Assembly (NCBI GenBank): GCA_003116875.1
Contig: BCKT01000004.1
Span: 1,422,891-1,486,890, forward strand
Direction: 5' to 3'
DNA from: Takashimella koratensis
Taxonomy: Eukaryota; Basidiomycota; Tremellomycetes; Trichosporonales; Tetragoniomycetaceae
Length of the DNA: 64,000 bases
The notes beneath the pieces are model-generated. The model made no database searches. It saw only the letters and a program-made list of their open reading frames with translations, and was not told where the DNA came from. This document shows positions 11,050-21,557 of this stretch, one piece after another. A program made the translations under genes and the position numbers. Position 1 is the first letter of the stretch; every line of letters begins with the position of its first letter.

Positions 11050-13671
11050 ATGTCCATGTCAAAACCATCACTCCCCGTTTTCCATCCAGACCACCCGCAC
11101 AACCGACACCCTCAGGCATTCATCAGCGGCACCTCAACACTGACATCCGCACCCTCTATATACGGCTCGACTTCCGCCTCCGCCGCGCCTACGCCGCTCG
11201 GCCCAGGCTTTACACGCGCCAACATTCCCCAACCATTGCGCGCGCAACTGGCTGCAAGTAAAGTGTCTTGGACGGGCTCGAGCCAAAACTTGTTCCCGCC
11301 AACACCCAAGCAGCAGACGCGCTCGGCAGGTGGAGGTAGTAGCGGCAACGAAAACACAATGAGCGATTCAGACCTCTCAAGCCCAGATACCCCCAGGCGG
11401 TGCTACTGCGGCCGACCGGTCGACATCGATAGCGGCATGTACTGCTCAGTCGGTGAGTTCCCATATCCACCCGCCCAAACCAAAAATCCCATTCATTCCT
11501 CGCTTTTCGGGGAACAGCTCCAACTAACTTTCCTGCCAGCATGCGCTCGATCCGACGCCTTCTCCTCGCTATGCTACAAACCCGGTCAAATCGCCACCCC
11601 ACCAATCACTCACACCCGTAACCAACCATCCCTCGCATCATCCATTGCCTCCACCCTCTCTCGCGACCCTTCCTCGTCGTCTGCGGATGCCGACGTCGAG
11701 CTCGACGATTCATCTGCAGGACTCAGATTGACCGTCGAGGCCGGGTCTGAGACACCCGAGGTCCCTGGAGACCTCGACATGGAAGCCGACTGGAACGGCT
11801 CGCACTACCGCCGCCTGGCGCGCGCGGATATGCGTCGAGAGGAGCGCAAGGAGGAGCGACGGCGCAGGCGCCGCGCGGACGGCACCAGTTCGGTCTCGTC
11901 TTCCTCCCGAGGAACAGTCATGTCGACCACTTCCTCCATCGCCTCGTCCCGCGTTCCCGACCTCGTTGGCGGCCACGGTGCAGACAGTTACAATTACCAC
12001 AGCCGAAACCCCTCCGTCGCAAGTTCCGTCACATCCATGTCTTCCTCTAACTGGTCTTCGATTGGCGGTCTGTCGCGTAACCCCTCGACCGCGAGCTCGT
12101 CTTCCCGCCGTGGCGCCGGCGGTGCAACCATGGGAACGAACATGCCCGGTGTCGGCGCGATCAACGTCGACGCTGTCATCATGGAGGACGAGGATGAGTC
12201 GGAATACCTGCATGACCACGACCAGGACGTCGAGCACGATACAATGGACCGACCATACTTCCCTACTTCGCTCCGCAGCGGCGGGGCTCGCCACTACCCT
12301 TATCCGGCCACGGTCGCGCGTCGCGCCAAGGCCGAGGAGGCCGCGGCGGCCAAGCGACAGAAGATGGGCGATTTCGGGATGGGTCGTGACATGCGTGACG
12401 TGCTAGAGGAGATCATCTCGATGGAGAAAGAGTTCTTGATCGATGACGAGGACGAGGGTCAGGACCTGATGCACAAACCAAGCCACCAAGCGGCATCGCT
12501 CAACGTCAACAGCGAGCTGCTGTCGACGCCATCGAGGCATCGCTTGACGCAGCGACCACCTCGCACTCCCTCTCCGATTGCCGACAAGAAGAATAGCGTT
12601 ATCCCGGCCGCACCGACAGGTCCCGGTCGCCGACCAAGTCTCGGCAGCGGCATGGCGGGTGCGTCTCGCCCCGCCAGCCTGCTCGGGCTACACCAATCGT
12701 CGTTGTCGGAATCCCACACTGCGCTATATCTCGCCACTGCGTCGCCAGTTCGCTCTGCCTCCGCTTCTGGTACAACCAGCGCTAGCTCGAGCTCAAACTC
12801 ACTCGCGTCGACTGCCTCCTCTTCTCGGCCACGCCGCTCGGCGTCGCCCACACTTCAAGCGCGCCAATCGATCTCCTTCACCCCGCAGGCCGGGCCGGCG
12901 CTCCCTATCCTCCGGGCGAGGATGGACTCGCCCGCCATGCCAGGCGGCAACAGCTCAGTCTCGACCCCTGTTCGTCGCCGAAACATCACACCCAACGCTC
13001 ACCACCCGGCGATGGACCACTGGCGCTTCCCTACCTCGTCGTCTTCGACCTCCCTTTCCTCCGCGGGTCAACAGGTAGTCGACATGGCGACTACCCCGAC
13101 TCCCGCTGCGCAGAGCATGGACGTGTTCCCAAATACCGCGGGCCAGTTGCAGGCGCAGCAGCAGCAGGTCCCGGCGAGTGGGCTCGGGTTCAACCGCGCC
13201 GAAGCAACTGCTTCGGTGATCATGACCGCCCCTCACCTCTTGTGGCCTCCTCCTCCCAACCTCGCACCAAGCCTCTTCCCTTCTACCCCTGGGATGACCG
13301 GTACACCCGAGTTTGTCCCGTTCGCTCGCAACCTCGCGACTCTTCCGCTCTCTTCTTCCAACCCCGACCTCGCCGCCGCTACCGCAGAGACCACCGACGC
13401 CACCGTCTCGACCGCAGAGCCAACGTCGTTGTCCCCTCCCCTTGGTGGGACACGGGCCACCATCGCCCCGCCCAACTCGGGCCTTCGACTCGGTGTCCTT
13501 CTCGGATCCGGAGACGTCGAGATGGAGATGGAAGTCGACGAAGAGGACGAGGATGATGACGGAACGATGGACGGCCACGCAGCCGGAGTGCAGCCTGTCA
13601 AGAGGGGTAACGCTACATACCTCCCTGTGTTCCTCGAGGCGGAGGGATTTAGCGCTAGACGCTGGGCATGA
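11050..13671 (+). CDS. Large low-complexity protein with Ecl1-like Cys motif
   Basis: An 873-codon open frame beginning MSMSKPSLPVFHPD, or about 844 residues if the in-frame 87-nt intron at 11453-11539 (GTGAGT to GCCAG) is removed. Removing it joins YCSV to ACARSDAFSSLC and creates a compact motif: CYCGRPVD, then YCSVACARSDAF. The CxC...YCSxxCxxxD spacing resembles the zinc-binding segment of fungal Ecl1/2/3 life-span and stress factors. That is a pattern match by eye, not proven homology. The rest is mostly disordered: Ser/Arg-rich stretches, basic KEERRRRRRADG, acidic IMEDEDESEY, a helical AKAEEAAAAKRQKMGDFGMG segment, and a very acidic EMEMEVDEEDEDDDG near the C-terminus. The conserved-looking end is LPVFLEAEGFSARRWA. 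Nothing suggests membrane or secretion. A nuclear or regulatory role is inference. Confidence 0.75.
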   Translation: MSMSKPSLPVFHPDHPHNRHPQAFISGTSTLTSAPSIYGSTSASAAPTPLGPGFTRANIPQPLRAQLAASKVSWTGSSQNLFPPTPKQQTRSAGGGSSGNENTMSDSDLSSPDTPRRCYCGRPVDIDSGMYCSVGEFPYPPAQTKNPIHSSLFGEQLQLTFLPACARSDAFSSLCYKPGQIATPPITHTRNQPSLASSIASTLSRDPSSSSADADVELDDSSAGLRLTVEAGSETPEVPGDLDMEADWNGSHYRRLARADMRREERKEERRRRRRADGTSSVSSSSRGTVMSTTSSIASSRVPDLVGGHGADSYNYHSRNPSVASSVTSMSSSNWSSIGGLSRNPSTASSSSRRGAGGATMGTNMPGVGAINVDAVIMEDEDESEYLHDHDQDVEHDTMDRPYFPTSLRSGGARHYPYPATVARRAKAEEAAAAKRQKMGDFGMGRDMRDVLEEIISMEKEFLIDDEDEGQDLMHKPSHQAASLNVNSELLSTPSRHRLTQRPPRTPSPIADKKNSVIPAAPTGPGRRPSLGSGMAGASRPASLLGLHQSSLSESHTALYLATASPVRSASASGTTSASSSSNSLASTASSSRPRRSASPTLQARQSISFTPQAGPALPILRARMDSPAMPGGNSSVSTPVRRRNITPNAHHPAMDHWRFPTSSSSTSLSSAGQQVVDMATTPTPAAQSMDVFPNTAGQLQAQQQQVPASGLGFNRAEATASVIMTAPHLLWPPPPNLAPSLFPSTPGMTGTPEFVPFARNLATLPLSSSNPDLAAATAETTDATVSTAEPTSLSPPLGGTRATIAPPNSGLRLGVLLGSGDVEMEMEVDEEDEDDDGTMDGHAAGVQPVKRGNATYLPVFLEAEGFSARRWA

Positions 13672-14411
13672 GCGACTCTCGCGTGTCGATTCGATTCGAT
13701 CTCGTTCTCATCGTTGATGCAAGCGCTCTCGTTCTTTTCTCTCAACTCGACACTCCCTTTGATCTCTCTATCTCTCACTTGGCAACTGGTTTGACAACGA
13801 AACGATTATTACGACGTGACGATGTGGATAACGAAAAAGACAACGAAACGAATTTACGAATCCAACAACAGTGAAGGACGACGGCTTTGCGTGAACGGAA
13901 AAAACGACAGTGTCATGAGATGTTGATCTTGGGGCTGGTGTCCTTGAGCAGAGCAGAGCTCTCTTAAAACTGTGAATTCAAACCTTCGGGCCCGGTGCCA
14001 AAAAAAACTCTGCTGGTCGCTTTGGTACCGAAGAGATCTCTTGACCTACTTGGGCTTTCCGATATTTCTTTATCCCCCTTTCTCTGTTTCTCTCGCTCTC
14101 ACTCTCTTTATCCTAGGGCCCAGGTGTCACGCACACTCATCATCTATATCATATATACATTACAGTACAGGAAGTCGGGGTTGATACACATACATTCGGC
14201 GGAGGGTATATCTAGTTGAGATACGGATACGTACGGCTAGGAGCAGATACAGTAACAGGATGTAGAATTGCAGCACACAGCTGTGAGGCGAAACAAACAC
14301 CTTAATTAAAGAGACCTGGCTCAAATCAATGCGTTGCATGGATTTTTCAGAGTTGTTTAAGAGACAGAGAAGGAAATACGGTCAGGTGGCCCCGATATCT
14401 TCAGACTGTTC
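13672..14411. other. Convergent intergenic region
   Basis: 3' regions of the Ecl1-like gene and the minus-strand SDR. No gene or RNA was recognised. Confidence 0.5.
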
Positions 14412-15562
14412 CTACACCTTGGTCTCGTTGTTATCAAGGGCGAGCTCCTTGACCGTCCAATTCCAGATATCCTCCTGCCAATCGACCCTGTGTGAATCCT
14501 CGCTCGTGTCCCGCTCTTTGTTGAGCAGAACGTACCGCCATCAACGTGAGCAAAGACCTTGCCGAGAGCAAAGTCGGCCATGTATTTGCCAGACTCGGGA
14601 GGGGTGGAGACGACAGTGCCCCGGAGGCGGAAAATCCAGAGCATGTGGCCGATGATGTGGCGCGCGATAAATTGGAGCGCGGAGGGTGCAGCTATAGGGT
14701 ACAGAGTTAGTCTTCAATGTGTTGAAGAGTTGGTTGAAGTCAAGGGTAGATTGTGTCTGGACTTACATCGACCGAGTTTGCTATTACCGCCTGGGTTCCA
14801 TCCAGGCTCGAAGGTGTTGATGCGCCACGTCTTCCCTGCCGCCTTGGCACGGGTGACCAGCGCCCAGGTCCAAAGTACTACTGCGAGTTTCGAGTTGGCG
14901 TACGCGACTTGACCCGATTTCTGCTTCTCCTTGGCGGCATGAGCGACGTCTTCTGTGTTCGTCCATACCGGCGCCACGGGGGCACCCTTGGATTTTGGGT
15001 CGTGTAGGGCCGAAGTGACGGTGAAGATGTGGCACGTGGGAGTGAAAAGGTCTCGAGAGTTAAGGAGGAAGAAGAGAAGCGCGTGGCCGAGGTGATTGAC
15101 CGCGAAGGTGGTCTCCAGACCCTCGGGAGTGAAAGTGGGGACCATACTGCCCATACCGGCGTTGAGAGCGAGGATGGAAATAGGACCGTGAGGCCAGGAA
15201 GCAGCAAAGTCGCGGATCGAGTCGCGAGAGGCGAGGTCGAGGGAGCGAAACTCGACGTTGGACGGGTAAGGGTCAGTCGATTGGGTCTGAGCGTGTCAGG
15301 GGGATCAAGGCGGGGTGCGAGGCCATAGAACAGGAAGGGATAAGGGGGGAAGGGGGAAGAGGGGAAACGACCCTGCGTTGTTTGGAGAGGTGGGAGATGG
15401 GCATGATCCGTTGTCGAGATTTTCGCCACAAAGCGCGACTATCGAACCGCTCACTCTTCCTGTGAAGACGACGAGAGCGGTAGGCTCGGCTTTCGCGAGA
15501 TTCACTGCTGCATGGTATCCGATACCGCTCGTACCGCCCGTCAGGAGGTACACTTTGTCCAT
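14412..15562 (-). CDS. Short-chain dehydrogenase/reductase (SDR)
   Basis: NAD(P)-dependent oxidoreductase of the classical SDR family; substrate unknown. Minus-strand model starting MDKVYLLTGGTSGIGYHAAV at 15562 and ending ...LALDNNETKV at 14412, with several introns. The Rossmann motif TGGTSGIG lies at about residues 8-15. The structural NAG motif is in SILALNAGMGS, and the catalytic Tyr-Lys pair is in YANSKLAVV. The VTSALH stretch supplies the expected serine, and EPGW follows the active site, similar to the PG motif of related reductases. There is no signal peptide. It is divergent from the cupin gene across about 1.2 kb of shared promoter space. The WW-domain oxidoreductase/retinol-dehydrogenase-like subgroup is the best guess from the LNAG/YANSK pattern. 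Confidence 0.85.
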
Positions 15563-16804
15563 GTTCGTAGGGGAGATTGAGTTGAAATAGTATACGTGAA
15601 AGTAATCGTTGGAACGGTGCGATTTGGCCGGTACAAACGGGATTCTCACCACTCGAACGCTGTACACTCAGGACTTGTAAGTAAAGCGATCAAAGAGGGG
15701 AAAGAAGGGGAAAGAAGTGAAAGTATACTCTCTTCCTCCCAAGAACGTTGCTGAAGATATATGCTACACCGCAGGGCCCCTGCGCTGAGCGCTGCACACT
15801 TCCCAGACTCTGCTAGGCGCTACCTCGGCGATCCCATCTCTGTCGTCTCGGGGCATGGCCGAGGTCACTTTCAAGTGGTTTCAACACTGTATACACACTG
15901 TAAACAAGCTGAGGCAGTGCATACGCGTCGTACGAGGCCTCGGGGAGCAGACCGAGGTCGGGCGGGGAGGTAATGCATACAAGAATGGGAAGTCTAAGAT
16001 GGTGGTGTTGGTCGTTTGATGGTTGTGGATGGTTAGGACGGTCAAGTGGAGGGAGAGCGAGCGTGGCGGAAGCAAATTCTTCGACCCGGAACCAATGAGT
16101 GCACCCTGAGGTGAGTGACTGCCCGCAGACCAAGGATTGCTTGGTGCCACATCTTCCGTGTTTCTAAATCGAGATTCCAACGTCCTCCATTAGCTCGTCA
16201 CCATCGGCCGTGCATCAGTCGCGACAAAAGAGTATCATGCAGCGCAGGATGTCATAAGGCTGCTGTTCCCGTTTCGCGATCTTTGACACTGGATTGATTC
16301 TCTGGGTTTATTGTCAAACTGTTCATCATTCCACGCTGAGACCACGACCGAATCCGCACAGTGGCGGCGCGGTCAATGACCTCACGCCAGCTGACACCGA
16401 GCACATAGCGAGCGATCTCCCTACTTCGTGCGGCTTTGGGTTACCCGGGCACCCGGGTTCGTCATGTGCTATGTCTAGACAAGAAAAGGATAGCGCCTCC
16501 TTCAACTTTCGGGCAAGGCGAGGTCGGTGCCAAGAATACGCCAGGGGAGGGGTCCGGCGGTCAAGGTGGACCGAGCGGTTCTTAAAATAACACCCGACCG
16601 GCGGGCTCGTTTTGGTGGCGACGGCGACATCATAAACCGTCTCCCTGCTCCGTCTGGGCTACATAAACCCCCACACCCAGCTCTTCGCTTCCCCTCGCTT
16701 CCAACTTCCTGTCCCCTGCATACTTATTCTCTTCCTTCACCGCTCGTACGCCCAATCCACCAACCCAGTACTACAGTACCCAACTTGCTTTTGACGCCGC
16801 CACA
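15563..16804. other. Divergent promoter region SDR / cupin
   Basis: It contains a CCCGGG direct repeat (ACCCGGGCACCCGGGT) at 16443-16458. A CGG-N10-CCG arrangement lies at 16558-16573, the spacing bound by Put3-type Zn2Cys6 factors. Both are short matches and may be chance. No gene was recognised. Confidence 0.35.
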
Positions 16805-17568
16805 ATGTCTCTTCCTGCCCCTCGCCGCATCATCGCAGCCCACGACTCCACCGGAGCCTCGGTGGTGCATGACGACACCCCTTCTCCCTTCCCACTCCCG
16901 ACGGGCCTCAACATGGCCGTCGCCTACGTCCAGCGCGGATTCCCAGCCCAGCCGGATGGCGTCGAGGGCGCAAACCTCCAGCCTGCCGGGTACTTCCAGC
17001 CTGACGGCGTCTCGGTCACTTGGATCGGTGAGCACACGGCAGTTCAATGGGCAAGGATGGAGACGAGATATCTGATGTTTGCTGATGGTGTCAGATATCC
17101 CCGCTGGCAAGACTACTGGGATGCACTACATGAACACCGTAGGTAAGTGAACCACTGGCAGTCCTCACCGATTGGCACCCGCAAATGCCCTTGCTAATCT
17201 CTTTTCCTCGCCTCATAACACATGCCCAACACAGACTACGTCGTCGTGCTTACTGGGACTCTCCAGTTCGCCACGCACGACGGGACGACCAAGACCGTCA
17301 CTGCTGGTGACTTTGTCGTCCAAGTCGCCAACGCCCACTCGTGGACCAACGAAACCACCTCGGATGCGAGTGAGTCGTGCATCTCTCATACTAGCCACGT
17401 CATCCACTCTTAATTCTTCTCAACATCGGTTTGGATCGACAATGTTTCACGCCTCATCTTCAGCGGCTGACGAGCAAAGGAATTCTCTGCGTTACTGTCC
17501 CGTCCAAGCCGACTTTGGTCGGTGACAAGGGGCTCGACGAGGCCGTTGGCGCTTACAAGCTTGCCTAA
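16805..17568 (+). CDS. Small single-domain cupin protein
   Basis: Four-exon model of roughly 165 residues: MSLPAPRRIIAAHDSTG..., then WIDIPAGKTTGMHYMNT, DYVVVLTGTLQF, and AGDFVVQVANAHSWTNE, ending LDEAVGAYKLA. The beta-barrel signature is visible. The first cupin motif is G..MHYMNT..DYVVVLTG, with a single histidine where metal cupins usually have two. The second is GD.VVQ...HSWTNE. Family knowledge suggests a small oxygenase or isomerase-like barrel, or a non-catalytic binder; the substrate cannot be inferred. Metal ligands appear partly retained. It is transcribed divergently from an SDR and followed by another SDR gene (18010), so a small secondary oxidoreduction cluster is possible but unproven. 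Start is the first ATG after a pyrimidine-rich leader. Confidence 0.8.
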
Positions 17569-18009
17569 ACTCAAATCAATCGGCGCACAGCATGCCTGGG
17601 TATGCTCTCCGTGCTCCTTCGAGAAATGCAGAACCAAGTTTGAGTGATCAGAAACAAGTCGTAGTCCAGTAGTGACCGAGATGCCACGTTGAATGCCTTC
17701 CGCCTGGTGTTACGACATCGGTGCGAACAAGTATCCGACTGGACCGGAACCGAGCAGACCAAAATGTTCTCGTGCTCACCCGCATCCGCGCAAGCCAAGC
17801 GGCTAGGAAGGAACAAAAACCACTGTGACTTCATCGTCGTAAGCGTGAACTGCAGCTGCGTAGCTCAATTTCCTTTGGGCTAACTCAGAGAATGAGTACC
17901 CGGTTCTCTGCTATATATGCGCCAGTCGAGTGAAGAACACCCCGCTGGCCCGCTACTTTGTTCCCACCCCGCCCAGTCATTCATCTCATCGCCCTTCTCG
18001 CTCTCCAAA
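17569..18009. other. Intergenic region cupin to second SDR
   Basis: Cupin 3' region plus the promoter of the next SDR, with a TATA-like box at 17912. No gene was recognised. Confidence 0.5.
17912..17918 (+). promoter_or_regulatory. TATA-like box of second SDR
   Basis: TATATAT about 92 bp upstream of the start codon at 18010. Confidence 0.4.
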
Positions 18010-19345
18010 ATGTCTGCTGACCTCAATGGCCTCAATGCCAGTACGCCTGCTTTTTATGGTCATTCTCAACAGATTGATTCATGTCACCCTCAGAACTGAC
18101 CATGGTGAACTGGGGCTACCCCCGGACCGACAGTCGTCACCGGCGGTGGGAAAGTGAGCTCTCTCAGATCGCGGCCCCTTCCACGCCATGTCTTGACGAC
18201 GCTGACTACCTCCTTCACCTTTGCTGACCAGAACCTCGGCGGTCTGGTGGGTATTTCCGAGCCAAGGCGAGCTCAGCCCGCTTACGTCCGTGATAGATTG
18301 CCGAGAACCTCGCCAGACAGGGCGCCAATGTAGTCATCCATTACAACTCGCCTGCGTGAGCCCCAGTCATGAAGGAATCATTGCCTTAATGAGTTCCCAC
18401 TGAAGTTTACCCATTCTCTCTCACCAGGTCCAAGGCTGAGACGGAGGATACGCTCGGCAAGCTGAAGAAGTATGGCGTCAAGGTTGCCGCTATGCAGGCC
18501 GACCTCACCACTGCTGCAGCCAACACCCAGTGAGCTTGGACTAAACTTCCAGACTGAACAAGCTTATCGCTCTTCACCCCTTCCCTCACGCTACAACTCT
18601 ACAGGCTTTTCACCGACGCCCTCTCGGCTCTGGGCGCCAAGACATTCGACATCGCCATCCACACCGTCGGCAAAGTCCTCAAGAAACCACTCCTCGACGT
18701 CTCCGAATCGGAATACGATAGCATGTTCGCAATCAACTCAAAGTCCACCTTCTTCTTCGTCCAGACGGCCGCGAGGAACTTGACCGATGGAGGGTGTATA
18801 ATCACGATTGTTACTTCGCTACTGGGTGCGTTCTGCCCGGGTTACTCTACGTATCAGGGGTCCAAGGCTCCAGTGGAATGGTTTGTCAAAGCGGCAGCGA
18901 AGGAGTAAGTCTAATCGAGGTATTGAGAAGGAAGAGCAGACTAGCTGAACAGGTACATAGGCTTATGCCGCGAGGTATCCGTATCAACGCGGTCGCTCCG
19001 GGTCCAATGGGTGAGTCTGTCGTCCACACCACGTCCATATCCCTCTTGCTGACCTCTGTATGTCTCATTCTCGCTCTTAAACAATTCCTCTGCCCTATAC
19101 CCCCAAAGACACGCCTTTCTTCTACGGTCAAGAGACCTCCGAGGCCGTCGAGTACCATAAATCACAGGCACTCAAAGGCCGCCTCACTGATATCCACGAT
19201 ATCGGACCTCTAATCGATTTCCTCACCAAGGATAAGTGGATGACTGGCCAGACGCTGTTCTGTGAGTTGACGTGAACCGGGAGTAAGGTTTGGGCTGCGG
19301 CTGATCGCATCCACCGCAGCGAACGGAGGGTACACTACGCGTTGA
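18010..19345 (+). CDS. Short-chain dehydrogenase with micro-exons
   Basis: NAD(P)-dependent SDR of about 265 residues; substrate unknown. The N-terminus is split: exon 1 at 18010-18040 (MSADLNGLNA), exon 2 at 18134-18153 (20 nt), exon 3 at 18232-18246 (15 nt), exon 4 from 18297. Together these encode IVTGGGKNLGGLIAENLA, an atypical TGxxxNLG glycine loop. The catalytic motif is YQGSKAPVEWFVKAAAKEL, with Tyr and Lys spaced YxxxK, followed by IRINAVAPGPMDTPFF, the usual post-catalytic NxVxPG block. The C-terminus WMTGQTLFSNGGYTTR is typical of SDRs, which end near a GG motif. The serine of the triad lies in IVTSLLGAF. No signal or membrane segment is seen. Frame continuity across all joins supports the model. 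Confidence 0.85.
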
Positions 19346-19773
19346 AGAGGTGCTACGAGGCTTCAGATAAACAGTGTCAGAAGCAAGGAGAGAGATGCAC
19401 AGAGTGCCAGTCCTTGTTCACAAGCAAAGGCAGAAGTAGACGATCAACACCCAATCTATTCTTCATTTCGTTTTCTAATGACCATGGCGCTTTGATTAGC
19501 TTTCGTCCTGGTCCCTCCATTTTGTATTTGGGGCTCCGCCTTGAAACTTGATTCTCGATCATGACCCGTCATCTTCATCTCGACTCTTTCCCTCATCTTG
19601 ACCTTTACGCCACTGTCTCATATCTATATCTCACCATCACCTCTGTCTGCTTATCGACTGATCCCTTGTCTGAACACGACGTATTCCTGTATCCTGTTTA
19701 ATCGACCTTGGCCAACTCGTTGACTAAGCGTCAAACAAACGAAGCCAAACCAGAACGAAGAGAAATCATCCCC
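19346..19773. other. Intergenic region SDR to IWR1
   Basis: 3' region of the SDR and promoter of IWR1. No gene was recognised. Confidence 0.5.
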
Positions 19774-21266
19774 ATGTCTACCCCCGCCGCGGCTCAGTCG
19801 TTTACTGTCCTCCGCATCAAACGAAAAGCGACAGACTCTCCCCTTTCCTCTCTGGGTGAGTACGATATATCAATACCAGCACGTGCCATATACCTCTAGG
19901 TCCGGTTTTTCTCGTCTATCCGAGCCGTGACACTCTTTCCCTCTTGGGGTTTCCTCAAGCCTTAGCCCTTGTGTGTCGCTCCACTAGCTGACTGCTCCAA
20001 TAGTAATCCAGGACAGCCCCGACCCGAGAGCAAGGAAGAGGCGCGATGTTAGTGTCCGTGCACGAGGCGTTTTCAGGCTCGCAGAAACGGTTCCGGGAAG
20101 TTGGGAAGGGACAGGCGAGCAGAACGACGAGCTGAGGGTAGGTAGTCGTTGTTCTTTTCCATTTCTAGAAATCGGTTTGTAGAGCGTTAATAAACTCTGT
20201 CGTAGACTCGTATCGAGGGGTTGCTGTCTCGACCTCAAGCTGGTGGAGCTGCTTCACTCGCGTCGTCGACTGCTCCACCACTCCCCTCAACCTCCCCTCA
20301 GCCCATGACATCTCCTACCCCTCCTCTGTCCCTTCCCTCCGCCCTCACCGCTTCTTCTCCATCCGCTCCCGGGCCATCAACCCTTTCTCCCTCCTTACCA
20401 GTTCTCCCGGACCCACCATCATCCTCCGCTGCGCTACAACAGCGATACCGCGTCGTCCCTCGCGCATCTGGACCCGCATCCAAAGCCCGAGCTCCCATAG
20501 GCCTGCCTCCGCGCGTCCTGTCAAGAGCAGAGGTCGAGGCGGCGAGGGCTCAGTTGGTGTTTGTCGACGCAACGGCGGAGCTCGGTGCAGATGCTCCACG
20601 TGGAGGGCTGGGAGCGGGACAAGGGCTGGGACTCGAAGATGCGGGAGATGATATGGCGTCGTTTTTGCCTATGCTCAAGGAATATCTCAGTTGTGAGTGG
20701 CGTCGATGTGAAGTAATGGAAGAGGATGTGAGCGGGAGTGGGAAGTCTGGTGGAATAAGCCAAGCTGACTTTAGCTCGACCCGGTTCGGATTTGTCCTAT
20801 TATAGTGGAACAACGAGATCGACCGCCTACCCGAATCGATCCCGAGGAGGCAGAATACGTATATGATCTGTATTACCGAGATAACAGATCAGGCGCCGTA
20901 CTCGACGCCGCATCAGCGGCTGTTGGTGCTTTGTGAGTATAGACCTCCATTTGCTCGTGCTCGTTGCTCGAGAGTAAAGCTGTCTGAATAGTCGGTGTCA
21001 TACTCGTGTAGCGCTGACGATTTACTCTGTCTGTACGTCACAGGCTTGGGTACGAGGACTTATCTCCCCCTTCGTCAGTCTCTGGCTCTGAAGCAGAAGA
21101 TGAAGCAGATGAAGATAGTAACGACGAGGACTATTACCGCAACGATTACCCCGAAGACGAAGATGCCGACGAGGATATGGAAGAGTTTGAGGACGCGTAC
21201 TCGGACGGCGAGTGGAGTCGGGACGAGGAGAGCGATGGGGGCGGTGGAGAGTGGGATTATAGATGA
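19774..21266 (+). CDS. IWR1: Iwr1-like RNA polymerase II nuclear import factor
   Basis: Iwr1 binds assembled RNA polymerase II in the cytoplasm and directs its nuclear import through an N-terminal bipartite signal. The protein starts MSTPAAAQSFTVLRIKRKA. The conserved opening (LRIKRK...) and the basic patch DPRARKRRDVSVRARG fit the localisation signal. A long Ser/Pro linker follows. The C-terminal signature is EEAEYVYDLYYRDNRSG, then DEDSNDEDYYRNDYPEDED and an acidic tail ending GGGGEWDYR. This pair (YDLYY and EDSNxEDYxxNDYPDE) is the diagnostic Iwr1/SLC7A6OS motif. At least four exons are present. The linker is longer and more proline-rich than in budding yeast Iwr1. Stop is at 21264-21266. 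Confidence 0.88.
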
Positions 21267-21557
21267 TCCGGGGCAAGGAAGGCACGTTCTGCAATCTCGA
21301 GTGCGGAGAGGAACAGGTCCGGTTCAATCGCATACCAAGAGCGTGTAGTTCTTGTTGTACCAGTTGCTTGCATTATAATTCGAGAAAGAAACATATTATG
21401 TCATCAAGAGATGTGTGTCATGCATCATGCTGTACAAGTGAATGAATGACTAGGAACGGGATTGGACAATCCAACCCCTTGGATCCAATCATGACCATGA
21501 ATATCTAACCTCTTTGTCTGTGCGACAACCACTCTCCACCCTACATCCCCCTCGCGC

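Noticed and set aside
13242..13778. Long frames on both strands within the Ecl1-like gene
   Set aside because: Shadows of the GC-rich, Ser/Pro-coding frame of the 873-codon gene.
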